Positions 11,236 through 21,927 of a DNA stretch of 64,000 nucleotides are shown piece by piece. A program made the position numbers and the translations under genes. The notes beneath the pieces are model-generated. The model had not been told where the DNA came from. It was given only the letters and a program-made list of their open reading frames with translations, and did no database searches. The stretch is from assembly GCF_000234665.1 (NCBI RefSeq), contig NC_018338.1, forward strand, positions 1,032,084 to 1,096,083, in the 5' to 3' direction. Each line of letters starts with the position of its first letter. Positions within the stretch are counted from its first letter, which is position 1. Source of the stretch: Leishmania mexicana MHOM/GT/2001/U1103 (taxonomy: Eukaryota; Euglenozoa; Kinetoplastea; Trypanosomatida; Trypanosomatidae).

Positions 11236-13329
11236 TTAGTGAACAGGCGGCGTGGAAGATGGGAGTTCCTCGTCCTCAAGCAGGTCGTTGACCTGTGCAA
11301 CGCGGACATCCTCTCGTTCGAGCATACCATCTGAAATCAATAGTGGCATATCTTCCATCTCGTCCGCCAAAGTCGCGTATTCGCCATTATCGTCGACTTC
11401 GTCACCCTCTTGGCTAGAGTTCTCACGGGAATCGTCGATCTCGGCTAGCGGCCGCCTTGTGGTACTAGCGCCGTCCTCGCCGGTCACGTGTAGCGGAGAG
11501 CCCTCCGGGAAGTTGAAGATGGCGTTCTGAACGACTCCAGAAATAGGGTTGATAGCAGTCCCGATGGCCAAGGTCGCGAAGGAGCTGTGGAGAAGAGACT
11601 CGCGTTCCTCGACGTCGCCAGTGAATGAGCCAAAGAAGCTGTAGCGTGACCGCACCGATGCCCGTGCCGAGTCGGCACTGGAGCGCCGGTCCCCGTCATT
11701 GTTGTCCTCCATGACCGATGAGCTACCGTGTTCCTCCACGTCTCCTCCGTCGCCGCTGTTTTCGGACGGAATGTACACGGAGGCTGCAAGGTAGGCGCCA
11801 ATCGCTAGCGGAATGACGCTCAAGAGAAACACTAGGTAGTGGTTCAACGGAAACGGGCGCGGTGTCGAGATGGACCACGCGAAGAGCGGGGCAAAGATGA
11901 AAGGCACGGCGCAACGAACCACACATCCTGTAGACTGCTGAATGCCAAACATGATGGCCACCTTGCCTTGCGGTGCCGTCAGTGACACGAATAGCATGAT
12001 GAGTGCGAAGTTCCAGCTCTCCACCACCTTGCGCAGCATGCCCATCGCCATTGTATACCAGAACCTACCTGTGCCGAACCCAGTCGCCGTTGGCACCACG
12101 ACTGTGAAAAAGGCATATATGAGCTGAGACGCAATCCAGAACCGAATGGGTCCCCCCCAATACTTGATCACTGAAGCAAAGACGATGTTCGCAAGCACTG
12201 TCGGGGCGCCGTTCACCAACAACAGAATCGCCATCTGGTGCGGTGACAGCTGCAGGCCGCCGTTCCGAGACTCTGCTGCCATCCAGAGCGGAAAAATCTC
12301 CGTGAACATCATGTCGGATGTGCAGATCAGCATCGAGATGAGGCAGACACGCCGCAGCAATGGGTTCACAAAGGCTTCTTTGAAGCCGAAGTGGGTATGC
12401 GGTTCGGAAAGGCAAGTACCCGTCGGATGGGAAGCTGCGCTAGGCGACTTCACAGGTCCGGCTCCGTTGGATTCAGTGTGGTCGTCCGCGTATATGACTG
12501 TCACCTCGGTGGCCGTGTCGCACGGAAGCCGCGGCTGCACAAAATTCAACACGGGGCCAAGAATTTTCACAACATAGCGCGGCAGCAGTTCTCGTAGAGG
12601 CCGAGCACTCTTGTTGCTTTCCCGTAAGAACAGGACACTGATTAGTACGGCAAACAAGTTGTACGTTGCCACGACAGTACTGGGAAGAAAGGCGGGATGC
12701 CTGCCCATGAAGCTAGTTGGAGACACGTGCAGGAAGGCAAGCCCTGGACTCGACGCGGGATTGTAGAGAAAGCCACCGATAGCTGGGCCAAACAGGGTTC
12801 CCACACCCCAGGTGAGACTGACCAGCGCCAGGCCCTTTGCACGGTTCGTCGTATCCGTCAACTCACTGATCATCGTTTTGGCCACGATCGAGCAGCCGGC
12901 CAACAAGCCATGCAAAAAGCGCCAGAGGCACAACACCCACAAGCTGCCGCTCAGTCCCATGAAAAACATGCAAACAGCACAACAGAACACGCCGATGCTG
13001 ATGGCCAGTTTGCGGCCGACCTTATTACTGAACGAGCCCCATAATTTGCCACTCAGCACTTGTCCGAGCATGAAGAGACTGACAGGAAAGCCTGACGCGT
13101 AGCCAGAGCTGTCTATGTCCCAGCCCTTAATATACGCAATAAAGGAAGGCACAAACGGAATCAACACACTCCAGCAAACGCTCTCCGTAAGCAGGACGAT
13201 GCATAGAATAAACAGCTGACCCCATGGGAGCGGTGTCTCCCTGACACGTTCACGCCTGTTCCCGGATCCCTCACATGGCGCCACCGAGGATTGTGTTGCG
13301 GCAGAAGTGTCTCTCCGAAGCTGAATCAT
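11236..13329 (-). CDS. Major facilitator superfamily transporter (MFS-A)
   Basis: 697 aa predicted polytopic transporter of the DHA1/ZIFL-like kind. TM1 is at about residues 39-67 and TM2 at about 78-93. The motif A region is WGSFSNKVGRK (about 98-108), in which the usual Asp is Asn. TM4 carries 'RFLHGLLAG'. A cytoplasmic loop of about 70 residues joins TM6 and TM7, and six more membrane segments follow. The last about 150 residues form a long Ser/Asp/Glu-rich cytoplasmic tail. The ATG at 13327-13329 is chosen because a pyrimidine tract and an AG at 13353-13354 lie 23 nt upstream. Substrate unknown. It is related to, but clearly diverged from, MFS1 and MFS3 in this window. Confidence 0.9.
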   Translation of the reverse strand: MIQLRRDTSAATQSSVAPCEGSGNRRERVRETPLPWGQLFILCIVLLTESVCWSVLIPFVPSFIAYIKGWDIDSSGYASGFPVSLFMLGQVLSGKLWGSFSNKVGRKLAISIGVFCCAVCMFFMGLSGSLWVLCLWRFLHGLLAGCSIVAKTMISELTDTTNRAKGLALVSLTWGVGTLFGPAIGGFLYNPASSPGLAFLHVSPTSFMGRHPAFLPSTVVATYNLFAVLISVLFLRESNKSARPLRELLPRYVVKILGPVLNFVQPRLPCDTATEVTVIYADDHTESNGAGPVKSPSAASHPTGTCLSEPHTHFGFKEAFVNPLLRRVCLISMLICTSDMMFTEIFPLWMAAESRNGGLQLSPHQMAILLLVNGAPTVLANIVFASVIKYWGGPIRFWIASQLIYAFFTVVVPTATGFGTGRFWYTMAMGMLRKVVESWNFALIMLFVSLTAPQGKVAIMFGIQQSTGCVVRCAVPFIFAPLFAWSISTPRPFPLNHYLVFLLSVIPLAIGAYLAASVYIPSENSGDGGDVEEHGSSSVMEDNNDGDRRSSADSARASVRSRYSFFGSFTGDVEERESLLHSSFATLAIGTAINPISGVVQNAIFNFPEGSPLHVTGEDGASTTRRPLAEIDDSRENSSQEGDEVDDNGEYATLADEMEDMPLLISDGMLEREDVRVAQVNDLLEDEELPSSTPPVH

Positions 13330-13352
13330 GTGCAGCTGATGCTTTTCTTCTT

Positions 13353-13354
13353 CT
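13353..13354 (-). promoter_or_regulatory. Predicted spliced-leader acceptor of MFS-A
   Basis: On the minus strand a C/T-rich tract is followed by 'tatccacag', the first AG before the MFS-A start codon. It would leave a 23-nt native 5' UTR. The call rests on sequence pattern only. Confidence 0.55.
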
Positions 13355-13567
13355 GTGGATAAAAGAGTGAAGCGGTGGGGAAAAGAAACGAAGGAAAGAT
13401 GCGCGCATAAAAGAGCAACACCGCGGCTCCACAGCAACTGCACAGACTCACACAGAAAAACTCGATACACACCGATACATCCGATTTGGGGACGGAACCC
13501 CCGCTTAGAAGTGGCAATAAGGCAACGAAAGTGAGACTGGCAGGTCAGCAGACAAAAGAAGCACACA

Positions 13568-14957
13568 CACAAGCGGTACACTTGTGCTCGCACAGGGGGG
13601 TGGTGCAGCAGCGGCCATGTACTTTTTCTTACATGTCGCCGTTTCGTTTGTTCTCTCTCCGGCAAGCTACGGAAAGCAGAGCAGGAGTGCCACTGGTGGG
13701 GAGAGGAGGGTGGGGTGGCGAGGGGGCAGACGGGTCCTCACTGCTTGTGTGTCAATGCCTCTCGCCCTTGCCTATGGTGCTTCTCCAATTCGTTTCTTGT
13801 GGATCCCTCCACGCCACCCGCCCACTCTGCGCGTGCCTGAAACGAAACCCACGGGGCACCTGAGCGGCCAATGAAAACACACGGAGGAGCACCAAAAAGA
13901 GAAGCAAACAGAAAACACATTACAGCCACTTTCGAGGCCGCGCCCGCTCCGCGTACGTCTCCGCGTCGCATTGACACTTGTGTGCCTCACCACCTTCTCG
14001 CAAGTGGGCCCACCAAGAAAACGAAAGCGAACACCTGAGAGCCAGCACGGTGCTCACCCAGTCGTGCATGACGCGACAGCACCGAGGATGAGCAACACAC
14101 AGACAGACACACAGGCACCTAAACGAAAGCTCAGTTTGCCTCCTGCAGCGCCTTCCGTCTCCCCTGAACACCTCCACAAGCGTAGACGCATGCACAACCA
14201 CAGCTCACCCAGCTCCGCGGCACAACGGCTACACTCTGGCCGTCCAGGACACACCGCCCTGCCGTCGAATCGCGCCGCGCACAGCGTCCCGCGCTCCAGG
14301 GCACGCGCGATGGCGTCTCTGTCGCCCGCGTAGCAGGCGGCGGCGGCCTAGGTGCGCGCCGCGCTATTCCGTAAGGTGGTGCGGCGACTCGTGCTTCCCG
14401 CAGCTGCGCCGCTCCCGCCCCTCCCTCGCGCTCCGCGTACCGCCGGGTGCTTTGCCTCGCTGTGGTGCACCATGCCCGCTGTGCTTCACACCGCCAGCGC
14501 GCAGTGCTCGCATTGGTGCCAGCCCGCGGCCGGCCTCCAGACGGCGTGCTTGCCTGAAGGACGGGGACTCGCTGCCTTCACCGTCCATTTCCGTCCGTGC
14601 CAGCGTGGTGTGTGTGGGAGGGGGGAGGGTTGGGGAGGGCGTGCCTGGATGGCCTGCCCGCATGCGCCGCGACCGTCAGCAAACTGCCGTGAGGCTGTGG
14701 CAGCGGGAGGCACTCCGCCCTCGTCCTCACCCGCACGCCTTTCACAGCCGCGGGGCCGTGTCCAGGCGGAGAGGGAGGCCGGTGCATGCGCACGTGCGCC
14801 GGCCCCGCCCAGAGCTCCCGGCCTGTCGCGCTGAACAGTCGTAGGTGGCTGGCGGGTGGATGCGGCCGTTGGCGGAATTATCGACACGATTCCGTGGTGC
14901 AGTGGTCCAGACGCAGTGGTGGTCGCGGGCCTCTTCGGCACGGCGCTGGCTCAGACG
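13568..14957 (-). repeat. 1,390-bp repeat R, copy R1 (contains core copy c2 at 14186-14834)
   Basis: Aligns without length change to 30671-32060 (offset 17,103) and 40893-42282. I noticed no differences in the parts I compared by eye. It lies between the MFS-A 5' end and the small membrane protein gene, so in the transcribed direction it is 3' of that gene, the only R copy not downstream of a known or predicted MFS gene. A 160-codon plus-strand open frame inside it is conserved only because the DNA is conserved; composition is GC-rich and no domain is seen. Confidence 0.9.
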
Positions 14958-16338
14958 TTCCCAACCTAGTGTATACTGAAGCGTGATTGCACGATGGGGT
15001 GGCGGGTATCAGTAGGAGTAATGAAGGAGCGCAACAGCCACGCTAGAAAAAAAAAACAGCAGAGTCGCAGGCGAATGTTTGGCTGTCGAGAACAACGTAG
15101 CAGCCCCGCTGTTGTGACCACCTGTTGGTTAGTGCGCACGTGAACGGTTGCACCAGATTTCGGTTACGTGCATGGCTATGGCAATGTGCATCGTGCAAGG
15201 CGGAGTTTGGAAGAAACACTTAGAGATACAAGGAGGAAGTGCAAGACACAATAACGGTACGAGAAGGACAGCACTGGTATGTGGCACGCATAACTGTCAT
15301 AAGGGATAAAGAGACAGATCTTCGAAAAGGGTAGCCAAGTGTCCATCACCTACCTGCATGGCATGTATGTTTAGCTCATGCTTCCTCTCACGCGCCGCAG
15401 GGAGGCTACCCTGCCTTGCATCGGTTTTCTTCTCTGGCAGCCACGCAACGCTTCACATGCTTGCCGAGTTTGCCGGCTAGCAGACGCGTGCAAGTGCTTG
15501 AGACGCGGAGCACCGCACAACCAAAGGGTGCAGCTCCATATTCAACTGCAGGTGAGTAAGTGCCCGTTTTCGGACTTCTTTTATTCTGCTTGAAGACCCG
15601 CTACGCAGTTCCTGTATGTCCTGTCGCCCCCTCCTGTCATCCGTGAAACTCACAAAAGCGAGCAACAAGGCAGAGCGGACGGGTCGGACGGGCGTGCTGC
15701 GGCTGCTGGTGGAGAAGTAGGGGTGGGGGAACCGAAAGGGAGAGTGTAAAAGAAACAGAAAAAAGGGGTGCAGGGACTGGCAAAACGACAAAAAAAACGG
15801 ATCCGGGACAAGGACAGTGGTGGTGGTGACAGGAGATGCTTCCTCTCTTCTTTTGTCGTTTGTTCCTTCATCAATATTCCTTTTCTTTTTTTTTGTTCGT
15901 GCGTCCCACAGGTGTGGAATACGCGGTAGAGCGGGCGGGCGGGCTGAGGAGGGAGGGGAGAGGGGAGGGAGTGGAGGGAGGGGGGAGTACAAGCCGCGAA
16001 CAGCAAAACCATACGGGGAGAGAGAGGGATTAGCCAGAACAAAAAAGCGAAAAAAAAAGGATACGCCATAATTGGTAATGCGGGAGGTACAAAACAAATA
16101 CAAGAGGCGAAGGAAAATAAAAAAAGGAGTTAGCAGCAGAAACGGCAGACGCAGCAGCGGAGACACGATGAAGCGAGGCGGGCAGCAGTGAAGCAAACAG
16201 AAAACAAAGAAATAAACGTGGGGGGGGGGTACAAAAGGGAGAATGAATAGATGCTTTTCGCTGCTGCACATTAGAAAGGCGTTGCGACCACTGCTGAGGA
16301 GAGGGTCCAGGGCGGAGAGGAACAGAAAGTTGCACCTG
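14958..16338. other. Intergenic / 3' UTR, purine-rich on the plus strand
   Basis: No supportable gene. From about 15650 to 16320 the plus strand is strongly A/G-rich, a pyrimidine-rich transcript in the minus sense. A 367-codon minus frame at 15477-16580 is a Phe/Leu/Pro/Ser-rich reading of this tract and overlaps the real gene at 16339 in another frame. Confidence 0.55.
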
Positions 16339-16839
16339 TCACCCTGGCGCATGTTCCTGCTCGCGGCACGCGGTTTCACGCGCCTGCTGTTGTAGGCGAC
16401 GCCGCTTTGACAAAGCCCTACATAGCAGGACGGCATCGATGCACAGAACCACAAATATGGCAGCAACAAGAGCAACAAGTGTTGTGAGTCGCCACTGATA
16501 CTTCGGAGTGATTCGAGAAGTGGGTATAGATGAGGTAGAAGCAGGGGCGTGCGGCGCAACTTCGTGCAGACCGAATTCATCCGCCATCAGAACGGTCTCG
16601 CTTGCCAACGTCGATGCTGAGAAAACCCACGGGGTCAGGTTCACCGCACCACAGGTAAGCGACAAAGTGGTGTCGCCTGTCGCAAACACGTGCGAGAAGA
16701 GCGGACGTGGTTTATCAGCCTTGCCATCACCTGGAGCAATCGTAGATAAAAACTGGCGCACATGAAAATGATCAGCGCAGACGACATCAGCGCAGTCGGA
16801 CACGAAGTCCGTAAAGGTGTTCACAGCACAGATGGCCAT
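16339..16839 (-). CDS. Small single-pass membrane protein, unknown function
   Basis: 166 aa hypothetical protein. The N-terminal part (residues 1-120) is Cys- and Ser/Thr-containing and of moderate hydrophobicity. One strong membrane segment follows (LVALVAAIFVVLCIDAVLLC, about residues 120-142), then a short basic tail. The start at 16837-16839 is the first ATG after a clear polypyrimidine tract ending in 'gcgcag' at 16867-16868. The frame stays open upstream and would encode a hydrophobic leader, but it has no ATG there and that stretch includes the splice tract. It is not an amastin by the motifs I can see. Without a signal peptide it could be tail-anchored or a reverse-signal anchor. Confidence 0.6.
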   Translation of the reverse strand: MAICAVNTFTDFVSDCADVVCADHFHVRQFLSTIAPGDGKADKPRPLFSHVFATGDTTLSLTCGAVNLTPWVFSASTLASETVLMADEFGLHEVAPHAPASTSSIPTSRITPKYQWRLTTLVALVAAIFVVLCIDAVLLCRALSKRRRLQQQARETACREQEHAPG

Positions 16840-16866
16840 GATGAAAGCGAAAATGAGGTGCAGCCA

Positions 16867-16868
16867 CT
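16867..16868 (-). promoter_or_regulatory. Predicted spliced-leader acceptor of the 166-aa membrane protein gene
   Basis: On the minus strand a long CT-rich then T-rich tract (about 16872-16912) ends in 'tttgcgcag'. This AG leaves a 27-nt native 5' UTR before the ATG at 16839 and excludes the upstream open frame. Confidence 0.6.
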
Positions 16869-19800
16869 GCGCAAATGCCAAAACAAAAACAAGAGCACAC
16901 GAGAGAGAGAGACAACGACAATGGAGGTCTTGACTTTCCTAAGAAAGCAGAACTGAGCGTGTGAAGCTCGCTCTTCGTAGCCGTGGTTTACTTTCTGTGG
17001 TCTCTCCCTCTGTCACTGAGGTCCTGCTGTGTCCGCTGGAGAACAAAGCTACGGACCGTCGGTGCACGGTGAAATCTTTGTGTCGCCAAGTGTGCGCGTC
17101 GAGAAAATACCGCTTGTTGTCCAACCCCCCACTCCAACGTACACTTGGTGAAGAGAGCACAGAAGGTGTTTCGAGGTTGAGAGTGAAAGCTTTGCTACGT
17201 TGAAGAAGCGTGGTGCAGTGAGAGTTGGGACGCTCTTGATAAGAGGGATGTCCTTATGAGATCGAAATGAAAAACGAACGGCCTGTGTCCGCGCCAGAGG
17301 AGGTGGTGAGGAGAGAGTGAGGGAGAGAGGGGGATTTCTTCTTTCGTTGTCGAGAAACACTGAGACGCAGGGAAGCGCAATCGTCTCTGCTGAGGCATGC
17401 ACAGTGGTGGACTGGCCGTGCTGCAAGCACCACCTAGACTACCAGTAAAAATTGAGCGCCGTATTCTCTTTTTCCTCTTCTCCGTTCCGCGGCCGTCCCT
17501 GCCCACTGTGGCTCAGACCGTAAGCCCCGACAGTGCCACTGTGGAGAGGACAGGCCACCATTGACAGCAGCGACACGCATACACCGCGACGCCACACTCA
17601 CAAGCTCTTCCCACCACCACGCGGGTGGCGTTCTAGTGAAGGTGCGCCCACTTTTCCAGTGAACGTCCATTCCGCAGAAATGGATGCATCTCTGCTCGTG
17701 CGCATGTGTTGCCCTGTACGTTCACGGGCTGCGGGGCAGAGGAGGCGGTTTTGTTTTTTCGTATGTTGGCCGGCGACGGTCAGAGTGGCTTCAAATAAAA
17801 GCACAAAGTAGAGGGACAACAGGACAAACAAGGAAACAAAAGACGAGGCAGCGCGACAACACAAGGGACAAAGTGAAGCGAAGACGATAAAAACGAGAGG
17901 AAAGATAAAGACCGTAAGGACAGGAAAGAAAGATGGGGTGCGGGTGTTGGCGAGAAGACCAACGCACAGAGACAGAGAAAACTACCGCACAAACACATAC
18001 ACATACACATGCACAACGGCAACGACTACGAGAGGGCATGAAGAACACAAAGGAGTGACGAAAGGGGCGAAAAGAACGCAGACGCGGAGACAGAACGATG
18101 CAGGCATGCATGTATGAGAAGACAGCTTGATACAAAGCGCTACGCGTTGTAAATTTATGGTATACCCTGTTGCCGCTGCCATGCCTGATGTCGTTTAATG
18201 AAGAAGTGCTCAGACTCTCGCTTCATCATGCTCAGGACATGTTTGCGTGGACCCTTGTGGGACGCTGCTCTTGCTTCATAATGGTCCCTTTCTTACAGAA
18301 ACGAGCGGTTCAGCAGTACGCAAGGGATAAACGGTGAATGGAAACGGGAGGCAGGGCCATTGGTCTGACCGTTCCACGTTAGGTGTATTTTTTTTTTGGC
18401 CTTCGTGCTTTTACAGTTTATTCACATCGAGTACAACACATCGGAAACAAAACAAACCGGGTACGCGTGCACGAATAAATAGACAACAACAACGAAACAA
18501 CGAGTCAGCAGAACACCAACGGCATCGTGTGGCCATGGTTTCTCTCGTTTTCCCTTTTTTCTGCTGCAAATCTCCAAGAACCACGTAGGCCACACATGCA
18601 CGCCACACTGGAAAGAACGTGAGGTTCAGCGCTTCTCTCTATACCTTCCCCGCAAGGCTCATATTTTTTCTTCATATTTGTTTTGTGCTCCCGCTCCTCA
18701 TCAGCCAGTAGATGAAGAGAACCTTTTTTTTTTTGCAACTCTCCTGCTGAGAATAGCGGCTGAGGACGGCCACAAAAGAAGACCGGAGTGGGATAAAGTC
18801 GCGGCAACACACACACAGACACAAATACACGAGCGTGTGTGCACAGCAAGCAACATTGCGCGAAGAAAGCCGTGTGTTCTGGGAGATTAAGGAGCCGCCA
18901 TGTAGTTGACGACCACACAGACGCACGCAGGCTGTCATGCGCCGCTGAGGGCGCACAGGTAGGACGAAGAAGAGTACGGACAGCACACGGAGAATAAGAA
19001 GAGGGGCCGGAACGAAGCATGCAGCGCGCACGGATTCGCCTATTCAGCTGCACGAAGGTCACAGCAGCTGAGAAGAGAGAGAGGCCGCGAACACAGGCGG
19101 GAACGAATGGAAACAGACAAAAACAAGCAGAAGCTTCAAAGAAATCAGCCAGAGAGAGAGGAGCAGGTGCAGGAGGGGGAAGAGGAGGAAGGGAACAGCG
19201 GCCATGTACTTCGAACCCGCCTAAAAAAAAATAAGGTCACAAACGTAGAGAGAGAGCCAAAGAGCATACAAAGGAATTCCCCCTGCGTGACATCTCGAGG
19301 GCACTCTCTTCTGTGAGTTACACCAAGCACAGGGGCTGGTTTCCTTCCCGTTGTAATACTTTTGTTGCTGCTGCTGCTTCGCCGCCGAGTTTCTTTTGTT
19401 TGCCGCTCCCGAAAAAGAAAATCGACTCGAACTGGCCTCATTGATACACTACACGATACTCGTTTCCCACCCCGTGCATGGCGAGGTGCCAGGAAAATAG
19501 TACGTGCTTGCCATTTGAGCCCCACACCATCATTACAAGCATGTCGAAGAAGGGTTGTGCAGTCTCACGCATGTTAACGCGACAGTATGCGCTTTCTGTC
19601 CGTCGGTCCCCGAGGGACTGTAGTCGTTGCTATTCCTTGTTTCCTCATCACTTCACAAGAAACTGAGCTGTGCGTGTGCCAGTGAGGGAGGGGGAGGGGG
19701 CGAACACGGCGGCAGGAAAAAGAAAAATCTGCTAGACCCCCTGCCATCCCTCCGCAAAAAAGAAGACTAAAAGAAACGCAAGGAGACTGGTAAGCAGGAG

Positions 19801-19875
19801 AGGTGGGAGCACAAGAAGGAGCACAGTCGCCCCTCACAGTGCACCTCAAAGTTGAGTGGGGAACGTGCGCGCCGT

Positions 19876-19890
19876 GGGGGGGGGGGGGGG
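19876..19890. repeat. G15 homopolymer
   Basis: Fifteen consecutive G on the plus strand, C15 in the transcribed sense. Homopolymers of this length are prone to sequencing and replication errors. Confidence 0.9.
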
Positions 19891-21927
19891 AGGCGGGGTT
19901 GCCTTGCCTGAGGGAGTGTCACAGCACAGCGTGTATCTGTCTGTCATCGCCATCGGACATACATACCACACACGCCGTTCTGCAGCAGAGGAGAAAAGGT
20001 GCTTCGCCGCACCAACAGTGTGTGCTCGTCACACAGAAGAGAAACATACGGAGGCGCATGGAGTCGAGAGGCAGCATCGGGCTTCTCGCTGTTGTCTCGA
20101 CAACAGAAGCCTTCGCCGTCCGAAGATTCTCTTCTCCGAAACGCTCCAACTCAAACCCTTTACTCTTTCCCCGCATGATGCCCATCGGACTGGGCAGCAG
20201 CGCCGGCACACAAAGAACATCCTCGATATGGGCAATGTGCGCGGCAAGATGAGGGGCGAGCATAGAGATACCCAGGAAAAGCCTGAGAGACGCGCCCACA
20301 ACTCATCTGACGCATGTAAACACTGCGACAACAGGCTTCTGAGGGCCGTGCGAGAGGATGCGACCCCCTGCCAGGTAACCCACGCCTCAAAGCAAAACAC
20401 ACTCACGCATAGAAACTCAGCCATCATACGAGAAGCGGAAAAAAAGAGCACAACATCCACAAAAGTGCATCATCACCACCCGTAAAAAACAAATAATAAT
20501 AATAAAGAAGTACTATGAGGTAAACGAGTTCGCCAACTGCGAAGGACACCAATGTAGTGTTAGTCGGAAGGGAGCGAGGGGGGAGGGAGGGGGGGGGGAG
20601 GCAAGGAGAATGTGCGATGCGCACCCACTCCCATGCCACCCTCCTTCCTTCGTCTGTGCTGAGACACACACCTTTATGCACACACGCCTCATGCTATGGA
20701 CGGCGGTGCACGCCATCCGAGAATGAACTTCAGGAAAGTGACGGGAGAGAACAGAGAAGGCCGGCGAGGGTTGGTGCAGCTAAAAGCCTTCCGATGCTTC
20801 TCATCTCCATGAGCACTGGCTTTCATGTCTTTAGCTGTTCCGCTCACGGTGATGGTGATCCTTTCCGCCGTCACGAAGGGCATGAATAAATGAGCGTGGG
20901 AAGGGATGGAAAGAAAATTAGAGTCCCACAACACACTACTGACCGAATAGGCAACAACAAAAAAGAGAAGAATGTGGTTGGGGAGGGGGGGGGGTGGAGA
21001 CGTGGGAAGCGCCAAGGAATGACAGTCAAGCAAAAACAATAATAAGCAAAAAAAGGAACACGCAGGCACGTATAGACGACACAGCAGAACCACAATCGTA
21101 TGCACATACCACGCACAGACCCATGTCAGCCGTTGGCAAAGACAGCACAGGAGAGGGAGGAAGCAGAAGAAGGGTGGGGTGGGGCCGAAAAGAGGGCGCG
21201 GCAGATAACACCAACAACAGTAGCAACCACAGCAAAACGTTCTGTAAAGTCACATCTGGGAAAAATGACGCATGCGGGAGAGACAAAACTCCATGATGCG
21301 AAAGAGCAGGGGCTTTTGGGAAGGATCGGAAAGAAACGCCCATACAACTTTACAAACAGAGGGGATGGGTGGGGGCAGCAAAGAGATAAGAGCTCAGCAG
21401 AGGATCAAACAAACGCGAAGCTGAATCGGAAAATACAAGAACGCAGCGAAACAATAAAAATACACACACACACACGCAGAGACACAGACGACAACCAGAG
21501 CGGCGCCTGGAACAAGAAAATGTGGCCACAAGAGAGAGACTCTGAGGGGGGGGGATAAACAACGCAGCACAGACACATTCGTGTCTTGAAGGAGCGAAAG
21601 CTTTCTACACATAGAGGTAGAGAGGCACTGAAAACTGGGAGGGGAGCTTTCAATAAGACGAAAAGGCATTCACCATATAATTAGTGCACGCGGCACACGC
21701 GCAAACGGCGGGAGAATCAGAGAAAGAGAGACAGCGTCCCCCCCCCCTGTCTGCGTATGCGTGAGTGGATGCGTTGGTGTCGATATCTGCGATGATGCTT
21801 GTATGCATCTCTGCTGTGCTTCTCCACGTGTTGCCCACATGGGTCATGTTAGCGGATCCGCCAAAGTTTTGTGTCATCGCCTGGGTATGGTCGCGATGTC
21901 TTCTTTTTCATCGTCTTTCACCGCCTA

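Larger units (their letters stand above)
16840..21927. other. Five-kilobase gene-poor intergenic stretch
   Basis: No gene I can support on either strand. It holds many A/G-rich runs on the plus strand, poly-A and poly-G tracts, a (CA)n tract near 21461-21476 and a G15 run at 19876-19890. Several 80-210 codon frames exist on both strands but their proteins are low-complexity (Cys/Phe/Ser-rich or Arg/Lys-rich) with no domain. In the transcribed sense it would be the long 3' UTR of the lectin-like protein gene (stop at 21928-21930) plus the intergenic region. A small non-coding RNA gene could be missed by eye. Confidence 0.5.

Noticed and set aside
14870..14920. A possible tRNA-like fragment ('ggtgcagtggtccagacgcag') in repeat R
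   Set aside because: No cloverleaf, A-box/B-box pair or anticodon stem could be drawn.
15477..16580. 367-codon minus-strand open frame
   Set aside because: Phe/Leu/Pro/Ser-rich reading of a purine-rich plus-strand tract, no domain, and it overlaps the better-supported 166-aa gene in a different frame.
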